Shown: positions 26,310 to 35,842 of the stretch, in pieces
Layout: the number at the start of each line of letters is the position of its first letter
How positions within the stretch are numbered: position 1 is the stretch's first letter
Origin: Flavobacterium piscinae
GTDB taxonomy: Bacteria > Bacteroidota > Bacteroidia > Flavobacteriales > Flavobacteriaceae
DNA length: 64,000 bases
Assembly (NCBI RefSeq): GCF_004122145.1
Contig: NZ_SBKQ01000001.1
Location: 310,001 to 374,000, forward strand
Direction of reading: 5' to 3'
The notes under the pieces: generated by a model
Database searches by the model: none
Told to the model about the DNA's origin: nothing
What the model saw: the letters and a program-made list of their open reading frames with translations, nothing else
Program-made: the position numbers and the translations under genes

Positions 26310-28574
26310 ATGACTAAATTTTTTCTTTCTATCTTTCTGTTTCTATCCTTTTTGGGATATAGTCAAGAAAATTTACCACTTATTCCAATTCCTAAACAAA
26401 TTGAAGTCACGAATGAGTATTTTGAACTTGATAAAAACACAGTCATTTTTTCTTCGGAGATAAATTCTTTTGAAGCAATATTTCTAAAGGAAAATATTAA
26501 GATGAAAACGGGTTTAGATATACAAATTACTTCTTCTTATCCAAAAGGGAAAAGTATTCAAATGTCCATTCAAATTCCTGATACAATTGGATTTGATAAA
26601 GAAAAATATCAAGTTTCAATTTCTAAAAATAGTGTTCGATTTTCTTCCTTTTCTAGTCAAGGAATATTTTACGGGATTCAAACTTTTTTACAATCTATTC
26701 CTTATCAAAAATCTGATAATGTAAAAATTCCGTGTTTAACAATCGTTGACGAACCAAAATACAAATGGAGAGGAATGCACCTCGATGTGTCTCGTCATTT
26801 TTTTTCCATTGATTTTATTAAAAAGTACATTGACTATATAGCCATGTATAAAATGAACATGTTTCATTGGCATTTAACCGACGACCAAGGATGGCGAATT
26901 GAGATAAAAAAATATCCAAAACTTACCGAAATTGGAGCTTGGCGAAACGGTTCCATGGTTGGGCATTATAACGAACAACGATTTAATACGGTTCGTTATG
27001 GAGGTTATTATTCACAAGAAGAAATCAAAGAGGTAGTCAATTATGCACAACAACGCCATGTGACAATTGTTCCAGAAATAGAAATGCCCGGTCATTCCTT
27101 AGCTGCCTTAGCCGCCTATCCGGAATATTCCTGTACAGGTGGACCTTTTGAAGTTGCAAAAGGATGGGGCGTTTTGGATGATGTTTTTTGTCCAAAAGAT
27201 GGAACATTTTCTTTTTTAGAGAATATTTTATCAGAGGTGATGGATTTGTTTCCTTCTAAATACCTTCACATTGGTGGTGATGAAAGTCCGAAAATTAGAT
27301 GGAAAAACTGCTCTCATTGCCAGACTTTAATAAGAAAAGAAGGTTTAAAAGACGAACATGAATTACAAAGTTATTTCATTCAACGAATTGAAAAATTTGT
27401 CAATTCTAAAGGGCGAAAAATAATCGGTTGGGATGAAATTCTCGAAGGCGGACTCGCTCCAAATGCCGCTGTAATGAGTTGGCGTGGCACTGAAGGCGGA
27501 ATTACTGCTGCGAAGCAAAAGCATTTTGTGGTGATGACACCAGGATCACATTGCTATTTTGATCATTATCAAGGCGATCCAAAGAATGAACCAATTGCCT
27601 TTGGAGGATATACGCCAGTTGAAAAAGTGTATTCTTTTAATCCAACGCCAAATGAATTATCAAAGGAAGAAGTAACCTATATTCTAGGTGCTCAAGCCAA
27701 TGTTTGGACTGAATATATTGAAACACCTGAACATGTTGAATATATGATTATGCCAAGAATGGCCGCTCTTTCAGAGGTCTTGTGGGGAACTGCAAACGCT
27801 TCAGAGTATAAAAATTTTGAAAAGCGATTAATCAATCATTTTGATTTTTACGAAAAGAGTGGTATTAATTTTAGTAAAGCAATTTATGAAGTAACGACTG
27901 AAGTTTCTTCCGGGATAAAAGGTGTAGAATTTATTTTGAAAGCGGTTAATCCTAGCGGAATTCGTTTTACAACAGATGGTTCAGAACCATCTTATTATTC
28001 AGCAATGTATTCTAATCCCATTCCAATTACAAAGAGTGGATGTATTAAAGCAGCTTATTTTGAAAATGAAAAGCAAAAAAGTAACACCATTGAACAATGT
28101 TTTAATATCACTAAATCATCCGGAAAGAGAATTCAATTAGTACATCCACCACATGAAAATTATGGTATTGGTGGAAGCTTTACTTTAGTGGACGGAATGA
28201 AAGGAAATCCTTCCAAGTTTGGAAGAGATTGGCTCGGGTTTTCAGGAAAAGATGTCATCGCTACTATTGATTTAGAGAAAGTTGAACCTATTTCAAAAAT
28301 AAAATTGAATGTTTTGAAAAGCACAGGAAGTTGGATTTATTATCCGAAAGAAATTGAGTTTATGGCTTCTGAAGATGGTTTGAAATACATTTCAATTAAA
28401 AAGTTTTCATCTGCAGAAATCGAAAAGTTGAACGGTACTATTGAAGAATTATGTAAAAATGTACAAGCAAAATACATTAAAATAATAGCAAAGAATTTAG
28501 GCATAATTCCGGACGGAAATCCGGGTGCAGGTGCCAATGCTTGGTTATTTATCGATGAAATTTCAATTGAATAA
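26310..28574 (+). CDS. GH20 beta-N-acetylhexosaminidase
   Basis: A 754-residue exported exo-enzyme removing terminal GlcNAc or GalNAc from glycans or chito-oligosaccharides. Domains: signal peptide (to about 19, FLGYSQ), an N-terminal GH20b domain (20-145), the GH20 TIM barrel (about 150-490) with WRGMHLDVSRHF, HWHLTDDQGWRIEI and the catalytic Asp324-Glu325 pair in HIGGDESPKIRW, then a chitobiase-like C-terminal domain (about 530-600, FTTDGSEPSYYS) and a discoidin-like domain (about 610-754). It opens a four-gene run with a glycosylasparaginase one base downstream, cutC and a mannosidase, which points to breakdown of N-linked glycans. Confidence 0.94.
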   Translation: MTKFFLSIFLFLSFLGYSQENLPLIPIPKQIEVTNEYFELDKNTVIFSSEINSFEAIFLKENIKMKTGLDIQITSSYPKGKSIQMSIQIPDTIGFDKEKYQVSISKNSVRFSSFSSQGIFYGIQTFLQSIPYQKSDNVKIPCLTIVDEPKYKWRGMHLDVSRHFFSIDFIKKYIDYIAMYKMNMFHWHLTDDQGWRIEIKKYPKLTEIGAWRNGSMVGHYNEQRFNTVRYGGYYSQEEIKEVVNYAQQRHVTIVPEIEMPGHSLAALAAYPEYSCTGGPFEVAKGWGVLDDVFCPKDGTFSFLENILSEVMDLFPSKYLHIGGDESPKIRWKNCSHCQTLIRKEGLKDEHELQSYFIQRIEKFVNSKGRKIIGWDEILEGGLAPNAAVMSWRGTEGGITAAKQKHFVVMTPGSHCYFDHYQGDPKNEPIAFGGYTPVEKVYSFNPTPNELSKEEVTYILGAQANVWTEYIETPEHVEYMIMPRMAALSEVLWGTANASEYKNFEKRLINHFDFYEKSGINFSKAIYEVTTEVSSGIKGVEFILKAVNPSGIRFTTDGSEPSYYSAMYSNPIPITKSGCIKAAYFENEKQKSNTIEQCFNITKSSGKRIQLVHPPHENYGIGGSFTLVDGMKGNPSKFGRDWLGFSGKDVIATIDLEKVEPISKIKLNVLKSTGSWIYYPKEIEFMASEDGLKYISIKKFSSAEIEKLNGTIEELCKNVQAKYIKIIAKNLGIIPDGNPGAGANAWLFIDEISIE

Positions 28575-28575
28575 T

Positions 28576-29568
28576 ATGGCAAACAGACGAGATTTTATTA
28601 AAACAACAGCTTTGGCAACTGCCGGAGTGGCGTTGCATTCTTTTCAATCCGATTCAGAAAAGCAGGAAATAATTTCAGAAAACTCAAACAAACCCATCGT
28701 GCTTTCCACATGGAATTTTGGCCTTCAAGCCAATGAAGCCGCTTGGGAAGTATTGAAAAACAAAGGACGTGCACTCGATGCTGTTGAAGTTGGTGTAAAA
28801 CTTACCGAAGCAGATCCTACAGAACGAAGCGTTGGCTATGGCGGTCGTCCGGATAGAGAAGGGCGGGTAACGTTGGATGCGTGTATCATGGACGAATTTT
28901 CAAATATCGGTTCAGTAGCTTGTTTGGAACACATCAAACACCCTATTTCTGTAGCTAGAGCCGTCATGGAAAAAACGCCTCATGTCATGTTAGTTAGCGA
29001 AGGTGCGTTGCAATTTGCGTTGCAACAAGGCTTTAAAAAAGAAAATCTTTTGGTGGAAGAATCCGAAAAAGAGTGGAAAGAATGGCTCAAAACAAGCGAA
29101 TACATTCCAAAAGCTAATATCGAAAATCACGACACTATCGGAATGATTGCTTTGGATGCACAAGGAAATTTGTCGGGAGCATGTACTACCAGCGGGATGG
29201 CTTTTAAAATGCATGGACGTGTTGGCGATTCTCCTATTATCGGTGCCGGTTTGTATGTGGATAACGAAATTGGTGCCGCAACCGCAACAGGTCACGGAGA
29301 AGAAGTCATCCGAATTACGGGCTGTCATTTAGTAGTGGAATTAATGCGACAAGGAAAATCACCACAAAAAGCGTGTGAAGAAGCGGTAATGCGAATAGTA
29401 AAACTAACACAAAATCGGGGTAAAAATCTAAAAGATATCCAAGTTGGCTTTATCGCATTAAACAAAAAAGGTGAATATGGTTCGTATTGCATACAAGGTG
29501 GATTCAATTATGCTGTTCATGATGCAACCGGAAATAAATTAATCGATGCGAAGTACTTTTTAAAATAA
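28576..29568 (+). CDS. Glycosylasparaginase (N4-(beta-N-acetylglucosaminyl)-L-asparaginase), Tat-exported
   Basis: Cleaves the GlcNAc-Asn bond left after an N-glycan has been stripped. It is an N-terminal-nucleophile hydrolase made as a precursor that cuts itself before the catalytic Thr, here Thr187 in NHDTIGMIALD; other conserved parts are VGYGGRPDREGRVTLDACIMD and GAATATGHGEEVIR. The N-terminus (MANRRDFIKTTALATAGVAL) is a twin-arginine signal, so it is exported folded. The start at 28576 is chosen because that signal begins there; an in-frame ATG 51 bases earlier lies inside the hexosaminidase gene. It resembles the well-known flavobacterial enzyme. Only one base separates it from the preceding stop. 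Confidence 0.94.
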   Translation: MANRRDFIKTTALATAGVALHSFQSDSEKQEIISENSNKPIVLSTWNFGLQANEAAWEVLKNKGRALDAVEVGVKLTEADPTERSVGYGGRPDREGRVTLDACIMDEFSNIGSVACLEHIKHPISVARAVMEKTPHVMLVSEGALQFALQQGFKKENLLVEESEKEWKEWLKTSEYIPKANIENHDTIGMIALDAQGNLSGACTTSGMAFKMHGRVGDSPIIGAGLYVDNEIGAATATGHGEEVIRITGCHLVVELMRQGKSPQKACEEAVMRIVKLTQNRGKNLKDIQVGFIALNKKGEYGSYCIQGGFNYAVHDATGNKLIDAKYFLK

Positions 29569-30239
29569 TGAAAAAAATCGAAATCGCGTGTTTTAACCTT
29601 GAATCTGCCCTAATTGCTCAAAAAGCAGGAGCTGATAGAGTGGAATTGTGTTCAGATATGTCAGTTGGAGGTACAACTCCAACAATTGAAACGATTCAAA
29701 AAGCTCGTCAACATTTGACAATCGATATATATACAATGATTCGCCCAAGAGGTGGAAATTTCGTTTATTCTAATTCTGAATTTGAGCAAATGAAGTCGGA
29801 AATTGAAATCATCAAAAAGTTAGGAGTCAACGGATTTGTTTTAGGAATTTTAAATGAAGATAATTCAATTAATATTGAACAAAATAAAGCCTTAGTCGAT
29901 TTATCGAAACCATTTCCTTGCACATTTCACAGAGCTATTGATGAGATTTCAGATTATGAACAAGCATTAGAGGATGTCATTTCTTGTGGCTTTTCAACGA
30001 TTCTAACTTCTGGAACTTTTCCAAATGTGATGGAAGGAAAAGAAGTTTTAATGCAAATGGTACTTCATGCCAATAATCGTATTGAAATCATGCCCGGTGG
30101 CGGTTTGCGTTCGACCAATATTTCCGAATTAAATGAAATGGTAAATGCCAATTGGTATCATTCTTCCGCTATCACCGATGGAAGTGTAATCGCAAATCCA
30201 GAAGAAATTATTCAATTAAAGAAAATGTTACAATTTTAA
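29568..30239 (+). CDS. cutC: CutC family protein
   Basis: A 223-residue TIM-barrel protein of the CutC family: KIEIACFNLESALIAQKAGADRVELCS at the N-terminus, MIRPRGGNFVYS, FHRAIDEI and MPGGGLRSTNI. The family was first named for copper homeostasis in E. coli, a role later questioned. Its ATG overlaps the stop of the glycosylasparaginase gene (TAATG) and a mannosidase follows, so it belongs to a glycan-degradation operon. That context suggests a role with sugars or glycan breakdown products rather than copper. It has no signal peptide, so it acts in the cytosol. Confidence 0.92.
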   Translation: MKKIEIACFNLESALIAQKAGADRVELCSDMSVGGTTPTIETIQKARQHLTIDIYTMIRPRGGNFVYSNSEFEQMKSEIEIIKKLGVNGFVLGILNEDNSINIEQNKALVDLSKPFPCTFHRAIDEISDYEQALEDVISCGFSTILTSGTFPNVMEGKEVLMQMVLHANNRIEIMPGGGLRSTNISELNEMVNANWYHSSAITDGSVIANPEEIIQLKKMLQF

Positions 30240-30298
30240 TTGAACTTAAATGAACTCCTTTAAGTTATAACTTTCACTTTCAAACTTATATGACTTAT

Positions 30299-32770
30299 AT
30301 GTTTAAAAAAATTACATTATTTCTAATTTTCATCTGTTATTCCGTTTCAGCACAGACTTCCTATCGCAATTTATCTACCGAAAACTGGACATTCAACAAA
30401 CAACACGAAGTTCAAAAACACAAGGCAACCATTCCCGGAACTATTCACACCGATTTGTTTCAAAACCAATTAATTCCAGATCCTTTTTTTGGTGCCAATG
30501 AAAAACAATTGCAATGGATTGAAAATGAAAACTGGGAATATGAAACCCATTTTATACTATCAGAATCGGAACTAAAAAACCAAAATATCGATTTAGAATT
30601 TGTAGGTTTGGATACGTATGCAACCGTTTTTTTGAACGGAAAACAAGTTTTAGAAGCCAATAATATGTTCCGAAAATGGACAATTTCTGCAAAAAATTAT
30701 CTTAAAAAAGGAAAAAATCATTTAAAAGTAGTTTTTCATTCCGCAGTTCAAAAAGGAAAAGAGGAAGCTTCAAAATTACCTTATACCTTACCAGAAAAAG
30801 AACGCATTTTTGTTCGAAAAGCACAATATCAATTCGGTTGGGATTGGGGGCCACGATTTGTTACGGCTGGAATTTGGAAAAAAGTCCAATTAAAATTTTG
30901 GAATTCGGCTAAAATTGAAAATATAAAATACAGCCAAATCGAATTGAATGATAAAAAAGCGATTTTAGAATTCACAACCGAAATTTACGTTTCCAAGGTC
31001 AAAACGATTCAGTTAAAAATCAATGACAAATCTCAAACTTTCAATCTTAAAAAAGGAAAGAACAGAATTCAAATGCAATATGAAATTACGAATCCAAAAT
31101 TGTGGTGGTGTAACGGATTAGGTGATCCGAATTTGTATCCTTTTACTGTTGAAATCAGTCAGAAAAATCAGTTTTTAGATACAATAAAGCTGGATATTGG
31201 TTTGCGAACTATCGAATTAATTCAGGAAAGAGACCAAGCTGGAAAAAGTTTTTATTTCAAATTAAATGGGAAATCGGTTTTCATGAAAGGGGCTAATGTG
31301 GTTCCGCCCGATAGTTTTTTACCACGAATTTCGGATTCCACTTATTTTTCTTTAGTTGAAAATGCTAAAAAAGCGAATATGAACATGCTTCGCGTTTGGG
31401 GTGGCGGCGTTTATTTTGATGATGCCTTTTATGAAGCTTGTGATGCCAACGGAATTTTGGTGTGGCAAGATTTTATGTTTGCGTGTTCGATGTATCCTGG
31501 TGATGAAAAATTTGTAGAAAATGTAAAACAAGAAGTAATTGATAATATAAATCGCTTACAAAATCATCCAAGTATTGCCATTTGGTGTGGTAATAATGAG
31601 AATGATGAAGGTTGGCACAATTGGGGTTGGCAAAAACAATTCAACTATTCAAAAGCGGATTCGACTCAAATTTGGAACGAATATAAAAAAGTATTTCATG
31701 AAATGATTCCGAAAACTTTGGATAGTTTATTGCCAAAAGAAAAGAATATTTATTGGTCATCCTCACCCTCAAAAGGTTGGGGAAGAAAAGAAAGTTTAAC
31801 CCAAGGCGATGTACATTATTGGGGTGTTTGGTGGGGAAAAGAACCCTTTGAAATGTATGAGAAAAAAGTAGGACGTTTTGTAAGCGAATATGGTTTTCAA
31901 GGGATGCCCAGTTTGGAAACCTTACAAAAAGTGGTAGCGGTTGAAGATCTAAATTTTACATCTGAAGCTTTTAAAAATCATCAGAAACATCCAATTGGAT
32001 ACGAAACCATCAACGAATACATGGAACGCGATTTTGTGGTGCCCAAAGATTTTGAAGATTATTTATATGTTTCCCAATTATTACAAGCTCGTGGGATGAA
32101 AATTGCCATCGAAGCTCACCGGAGAGCCAAACCGTATTGCATGGGAACGTTATTCTGGCAGTTGAATGATTGCTGGCCTGTTACGTCTTGGAGTTCGTTG
32201 GATTATTATGGAAATTGGAAGGCCTTTCATTATCAAGCGAAAAAGAGCTATGAAAATTTACTGATTTCAGTTCAAGAAGAAAATGATTCGTATAAAATTT
32301 GTATTGTAAATGATGATTTGCAGACTATTTCAGGGAATTTAGAAATTCAAAATATTGATTTTAAAGGAAAGTTACTTTTTTCAAAATCATTGAAAATTGT
32401 AGTAAAACCAAATTCGAGAGGGTCTTATTTTACACTTTTAAAAACCGCTATTTCTGAGGTGGATTTAAAAAAATCATTATTAAATATTATATTTATTTCA
32501 GAAAAAAAATTGACTTCAACTGCGTTTTATTTTGTAAAACCAAAGGCGTTAGCCCTAGAAAAGCCAACAATTGCAATTAAAAAAATAGATGACTTAACGA
32601 TCGAAGTTACTACAGATGTTTTAGCAAAAAATGTATATTTTTCAACGGAAGGCAATAATCACATAAGTGATAATTATTTTGATATTTTGCCCAATCAAGT
32701 TTATAGAATTAATTTATCAAAGCCATCTAAGGAAATAAGAATAAAAAGTCTATTTGATACCTTCAATTAA
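30299..32770 (+). CDS. GH2 beta-mannosidase
   Basis: Exported enzyme of about 823 residues, predicted to remove the core beta-mannose of N-glycans or to act on manno-oligosaccharides. It has a signal peptide (FICYSVSAQ), an N-terminal sugar-binding jelly roll (about 20-200, with GWDWGPRFVTAGIWKKV, characteristic of the mannosidase branch), an Ig-like domain and the TIM barrel with MLRVWGGGVYFDDAFYEACD, the acid/base Glu in IWCGNNENDEGW near residue 430 and the nucleophile Glu in VSEYGFQGMPS near residue 530. An ATG three codons earlier (30290) is equally possible. Its stop overlaps that of the convergent AhpD-like gene by 4 bases. Confidence 0.93.
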   Translation: MFKKITLFLIFICYSVSAQTSYRNLSTENWTFNKQHEVQKHKATIPGTIHTDLFQNQLIPDPFFGANEKQLQWIENENWEYETHFILSESELKNQNIDLEFVGLDTYATVFLNGKQVLEANNMFRKWTISAKNYLKKGKNHLKVVFHSAVQKGKEEASKLPYTLPEKERIFVRKAQYQFGWDWGPRFVTAGIWKKVQLKFWNSAKIENIKYSQIELNDKKAILEFTTEIYVSKVKTIQLKINDKSQTFNLKKGKNRIQMQYEITNPKLWWCNGLGDPNLYPFTVEISQKNQFLDTIKLDIGLRTIELIQERDQAGKSFYFKLNGKSVFMKGANVVPPDSFLPRISDSTYFSLVENAKKANMNMLRVWGGGVYFDDAFYEACDANGILVWQDFMFACSMYPGDEKFVENVKQEVIDNINRLQNHPSIAIWCGNNENDEGWHNWGWQKQFNYSKADSTQIWNEYKKVFHEMIPKTLDSLLPKEKNIYWSSSPSKGWGRKESLTQGDVHYWGVWWGKEPFEMYEKKVGRFVSEYGFQGMPSLETLQKVVAVEDLNFTSEAFKNHQKHPIGYETINEYMERDFVVPKDFEDYLYVSQLLQARGMKIAIEAHRRAKPYCMGTLFWQLNDCWPVTSWSSLDYYGNWKAFHYQAKKSYENLLISVQEENDSYKICIVNDDLQTISGNLEIQNIDFKGKLLFSKSLKIVVKPNSRGSYFTLLKTAISEVDLKKSLLNIIFISEKKLTSTAFYFVKPKALALEKPTIAIKKIDDLTIEVTTDVLAKNVYFSTEGNNHISDNYFDILPNQVYRINLSKPSKEIRIKSLFDTFN

Positions 32771-33357
32771 ATGTGTTTCCCTTTTTCCCAGCCGGTTTTA
32801 ACTAAGTATTGTTGTGCACTTTCTACAGCTCCATTTTCAATAATTGTTCCCATCGAATCATTCCATCGGTTTAAGTAACCAAAAAGTGAAATTACTCCCA
32901 ACATTTCAACAATTTCTCCTTCATCCCAATATTTATATAAATTGGTTTTTATTTCATCATCAACAGCATTTGGAATCACAGAAGAAGCCAACGCAAAATT
33001 TAAAGCAGCTCGTTCTGCCTCAGAAAATGCAGGATGAGTTTTATATTCCCAGATATTGTCCAATTGTTCTTGTTCCGCACCATAACGTTCCGCTGAACGG
33101 ATGGCATGTGCTTGACAATACCGACAGCCAGTTGCATTACTACTAACCCAAGCAATCATTCTTTTCAATGCAGAAGATACTCGGCCTTGATTTTCCATCA
33201 CAGCTTTGTTCAAATTTATAAAAGCTTTAGAAATTGCGGGACGATGTTGCATGGTAAGAACTGAATTTGGACAAAAACCTAGGGTTTCATTAAAAAATTC
33301 AGCTAATTTTTTTGTTTCTTCATCGTGATTGGATGGAAGTGGATTTACTAACGGCAT
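32767..33357 (-). CDS. AhpD-like carboxymuconolactone decarboxylase family protein
   Basis: A 196-residue helical protein of the AhpD/CMD superfamily (peroxidase-related branch). The redox motif Cys-x2-Cys is present in GCRYCQAHAIRSAERYG (about residues 78-81), followed by the family's His. Such proteins act as thiol reductants with hydroperoxidase activity; the physiological substrate here is unknown. It is cytosolic, and is followed by no gene on its strand. The dNK gene upstream ends 9 bases before its ATG. Confidence 0.87.
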   Translation of the reverse strand: MPLVNPLPSNHDEETKKLAEFFNETLGFCPNSVLTMQHRPAISKAFINLNKAVMENQGRVSSALKRMIAWVSSNATGCRYCQAHAIRSAERYGAEQEQLDNIWEYKTHPAFSEAERAALNFALASSVIPNAVDDEIKTNLYKYWDEGEIVEMLGVISLFGYLNRWNDSMGTIIENGAVESAQQYLVKTGWEKGKHI

Positions 33358-33366
33358 AGAATATTT

Positions 33367-33981
33367 TTAAAATAAACCATTAATCTCAGCATCAATTCGA
33401 TTGATAATCATCCCTAAATCCTCCGGATTATCTACAAAGTTAATATTGTCCACATCAATTATAAGCAGTTTTCCTTTGTCGTAACTTTGAATCCAAGCTT
33501 CGTAACGTTCATTCAATCGACTTAAATAATCAATTGAAATTGTATTTTCGTATTCACGACCTCTTTTGTGAATTTGACTTACTAAATTGGGAATCGAACT
33601 TCTTAAATAAATCAATAAATCCGGTGATTGCACCATGCTTTCCATTAACTCAAACAATGATTTGTAATTATTAAAATCACGATTAGTCATTAAGCCCATA
33701 GCATGGAGGTTAGGAGCAAAAATATGCGAATCTTCATAAATCGTTCTATCCTGAATAATTTTCTTTCCGCTTTCACGAATTTGCAAAACCTGTCTGAATC
33801 GACTGTTTAAAAAGTAAATCTGTAAGTTAAACGACCAACGTTCCATCTGATGATAGAAATCGTCTAAATAAGGATTGTCCACCACATCTTCAAAATGCGG
33901 TTCCCATTTAAAATGTTTGGCTAATAGTCGTGTTAAAGTGGTTTTTCCGGCTCCAATATTGCCTGCTACTGCTATGTGCAT
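33367..33981 (-). CDS. Deoxynucleoside kinase
   Basis: Phosphorylates deoxynucleosides for salvage (204 aa, dAK/dGK-like family). The P-loop is GNIGAGKTTL at residues 7-16, followed by FEDVVDNPYLDDFY (substrate Glu), the DRTIYEDSHIFA motif with the conserved Asp-Arg pair, and LRSSIPNLVSQIHKRGREYE. The preferred base cannot be read from sequence. Its ATG overlaps the stop of the upstream secreted protein gene (TAATG). The window also encodes a nucleoside importer at 14947-16605. Confidence 0.92.
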   Translation of the reverse strand: MHIAVAGNIGAGKTTLTRLLAKHFKWEPHFEDVVDNPYLDDFYHQMERWSFNLQIYFLNSRFRQVLQIRESGKKIIQDRTIYEDSHIFAPNLHAMGLMTNRDFNNYKSLFELMESMVQSPDLLIYLRSSIPNLVSQIHKRGREYENTISIDYLSRLNERYEAWIQSYDKGKLLIIDVDNINFVDNPEDLGMIINRIDAEINGLF

Positions 33982-34775
33982 TACGGTAAATTAATTTGAT
34001 ATTTTCTTATTTCGTTGTTGGTAAAAATAAGCAAAAATTGGTCTTTAATCTGAAATTTTTCAATGATTTTTTCACCTAAATTAATTAATGAACTTTTGTT
34101 ATCTTTAAAATAGTGATAATACAATTGATTTCCACTTTGATAAACCATCAATTCATTGGTAATAATTTGTGCCAAGTCAAATGGAGGTATTTTACCTAAA
34201 GAAGAAACTTTTCCAAACACATCAGAATAAGAAACAAGTCCGTTTGAATCGATCCAATAAAATTGATTGTAATCGGTTTGATAAAATACAATCGGTTGCT
34301 GAAAAGGTTGAGACAAGGGTTGAAAAACTTGTTTGTTAAAATCATACAATCCCAATTGCATTTGTAACGAATTAAAAATCCAAAGTCTGTTTTGTGAAGC
34401 TAATCCTGCAGCAGTAGTCACAATCGGGTTATTCTGAATTTTTGAAAAGTTAATCGATGCCGTTTCATTCAATTGATTATCTAAGGTAATCACTGAATTA
34501 AATCCTTCATAAAAAAGGACAATTTTCAATGGATTTTGTAAATCAACATGGGTAATTTTTCCCAAAGAAAGATTTTTATATTGTAACAATTCATTTTCCT
34601 TTTGTTTGTAAAAAACATTTCCTTTGATGAAATAATAATAGCCAAATGAATCCATTGTAATGAATTCATCAGCTATAAGTTGCTGAGAAGAAAGTAATAT
34701 TGGTGTAATTTTCTTTTCTTGCGAAAATGCTAACGCTGCAAAAAACATCCAAAAAGAAATAATTATTTTTTTCAT
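33981..34775 (-). CDS. Secreted protein of unknown function, probably beta-propeller
   Basis: A 264-residue exported protein with signal peptide MKKIIISFWMFFAALAFSQ, then repeated strand-rich segments of the type YYFIKGNVFYKQKENELLQY, RLWIFNSLQMQLGLYDFNKQV and QFYWIDSNGLVSYSDVFGKV, suggestive of propeller blades. The start at 34775 is chosen over one 20 codons upstream because the signal peptide begins there. No family is recognised with certainty. It is translationally coupled to the deoxynucleoside kinase gene, a pairing frequent in flavobacteria but unexplained. Confidence 0.8.
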   Translation of the reverse strand: MKKIIISFWMFFAALAFSQEKKITPILLSSQQLIADEFITMDSFGYYYFIKGNVFYKQKENELLQYKNLSLGKITHVDLQNPLKIVLFYEGFNSVITLDNQLNETASINFSKIQNNPIVTTAAGLASQNRLWIFNSLQMQLGLYDFNKQVFQPLSQPFQQPIVFYQTDYNQFYWIDSNGLVSYSDVFGKVSSLGKIPPFDLAQIITNELMVYQSGNQLYYHYFKDNKSSLINLGEKIIEKFQIKDQFLLIFTNNEIRKYQINLP

Positions 34776-34899
34776 CTTGGCTAAAATACAATTATAATGA
34801 TAAATATTTTGTAAGAATACCTTAATTTTTAACAAAATCTTGGTAACAAAAACCCAAATAACTCGTCATATTTGTTCTGTCAACATAAAACGTTTTGCG

Positions 34900-35808
34900 A
34901 TGAAAACTATTGTAGTTACTTTACTTACTTTTTTTGCAGCTATTATTAGTGCTTTTGCACAAGATTTTCAGGGAATGGCTGTGTATGAATCAAAAACAAG
35001 CACCGCTGATGCTAAAGCAACACTTGCCGGAAATAGAGAGATTACTCCTGAAATGCAGAAAATGTTTGAAGAGCGGATGAAAAAAATGTTTGAAAAAACG
35101 TTTGTTTTAAATTTCGACAGAAACGCTTCAATCTACAAAGAAGAAGAGAAATTAGATGCTCCGGGACAAGGTGGCGGAATGCGAATGATGAGCAACATGA
35201 TGGGTGGAGGCGGAACACATTATAAAAATGTGAAAGAAAAAATTTTTACTGTTGATAAAGAGTTTTTTGGAAAAGAGTTTTTGGTAAAAGACACATTGCC
35301 AAAATTAAATTGGAAACTTGAGGGCGAAACGAAACAAATTGGTAATTATTTATGTTTTAAAGCCACAGCAGTTAGACCGGTTAGTCAATCTGACTTTAGA
35401 AATTTCAGAAGAAAGAAAGAGGAAGAAAAAAAGGATGACAAAGAAGTTGTAAAAGAGGAAAAGAAAGAAGAAACCAAAACTACAAATTTTATGGATGGTT
35501 GGGAAATGCCTTCTGAAGTGCAAATTACAGCTTGGTATACTCCGGATATTCCAATTAATCAAGGGCCGGAAAATTATTGGGGATTACCGGGTTTGATTTT
35601 AGAAGTCACAGATGGGAAAACGGTTATTTTATGTTCAAAAGTAGTTTTGAATACAAAAGATAAAAAAGAGATTAAAGCTCCAAAAAATGGTAAGGAAGTT
35701 ACGCAGGCAGAATATGATAAAATTGTCATGGAAAAAATGGCTGAAATGCGAGAAATGAATCAAGGTAGAGGTGGCAGAGGCGGAACGCAATTCCGAATTG
35801 GAGGATAA
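34900..35808 (+). CDS. GLPGLI family protein
   Basis: An exported protein of 302 residues with the family signature NYWGLPGLILEVTDG around residue 230. The signal peptide is MKTIVVTLLTFFAAIISAFAQ; this start is taken instead of one 20 codons upstream. Notable are a Met/Gly-rich patch (GGGMRMMSNMMGGGG, about residues 90-105), a highly charged Lys/Glu stretch (about 168-190) and an Arg/Gly-rich C-terminus. GLPGLI proteins usually sit next to an outer-membrane receptor-like barrel, as here, and may assist that barrel; the role is unknown. Confidence 0.9.
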   Translation: MKTIVVTLLTFFAAIISAFAQDFQGMAVYESKTSTADAKATLAGNREITPEMQKMFEERMKKMFEKTFVLNFDRNASIYKEEEKLDAPGQGGGMRMMSNMMGGGGTHYKNVKEKIFTVDKEFFGKEFLVKDTLPKLNWKLEGETKQIGNYLCFKATAVRPVSQSDFRNFRRKKEEEKKDDKEVVKEEKKEETKTTNFMDGWEMPSEVQITAWYTPDIPINQGPENYWGLPGLILEVTDGKTVILCSKVVLNTKDKKEIKAPKNGKEVTQAEYDKIVMEKMAEMREMNQGRGGRGGTQFRIGG

Positions 35809-35842
35809 GCGACGGTATTTTAACATATAGGTACAATTTAAC

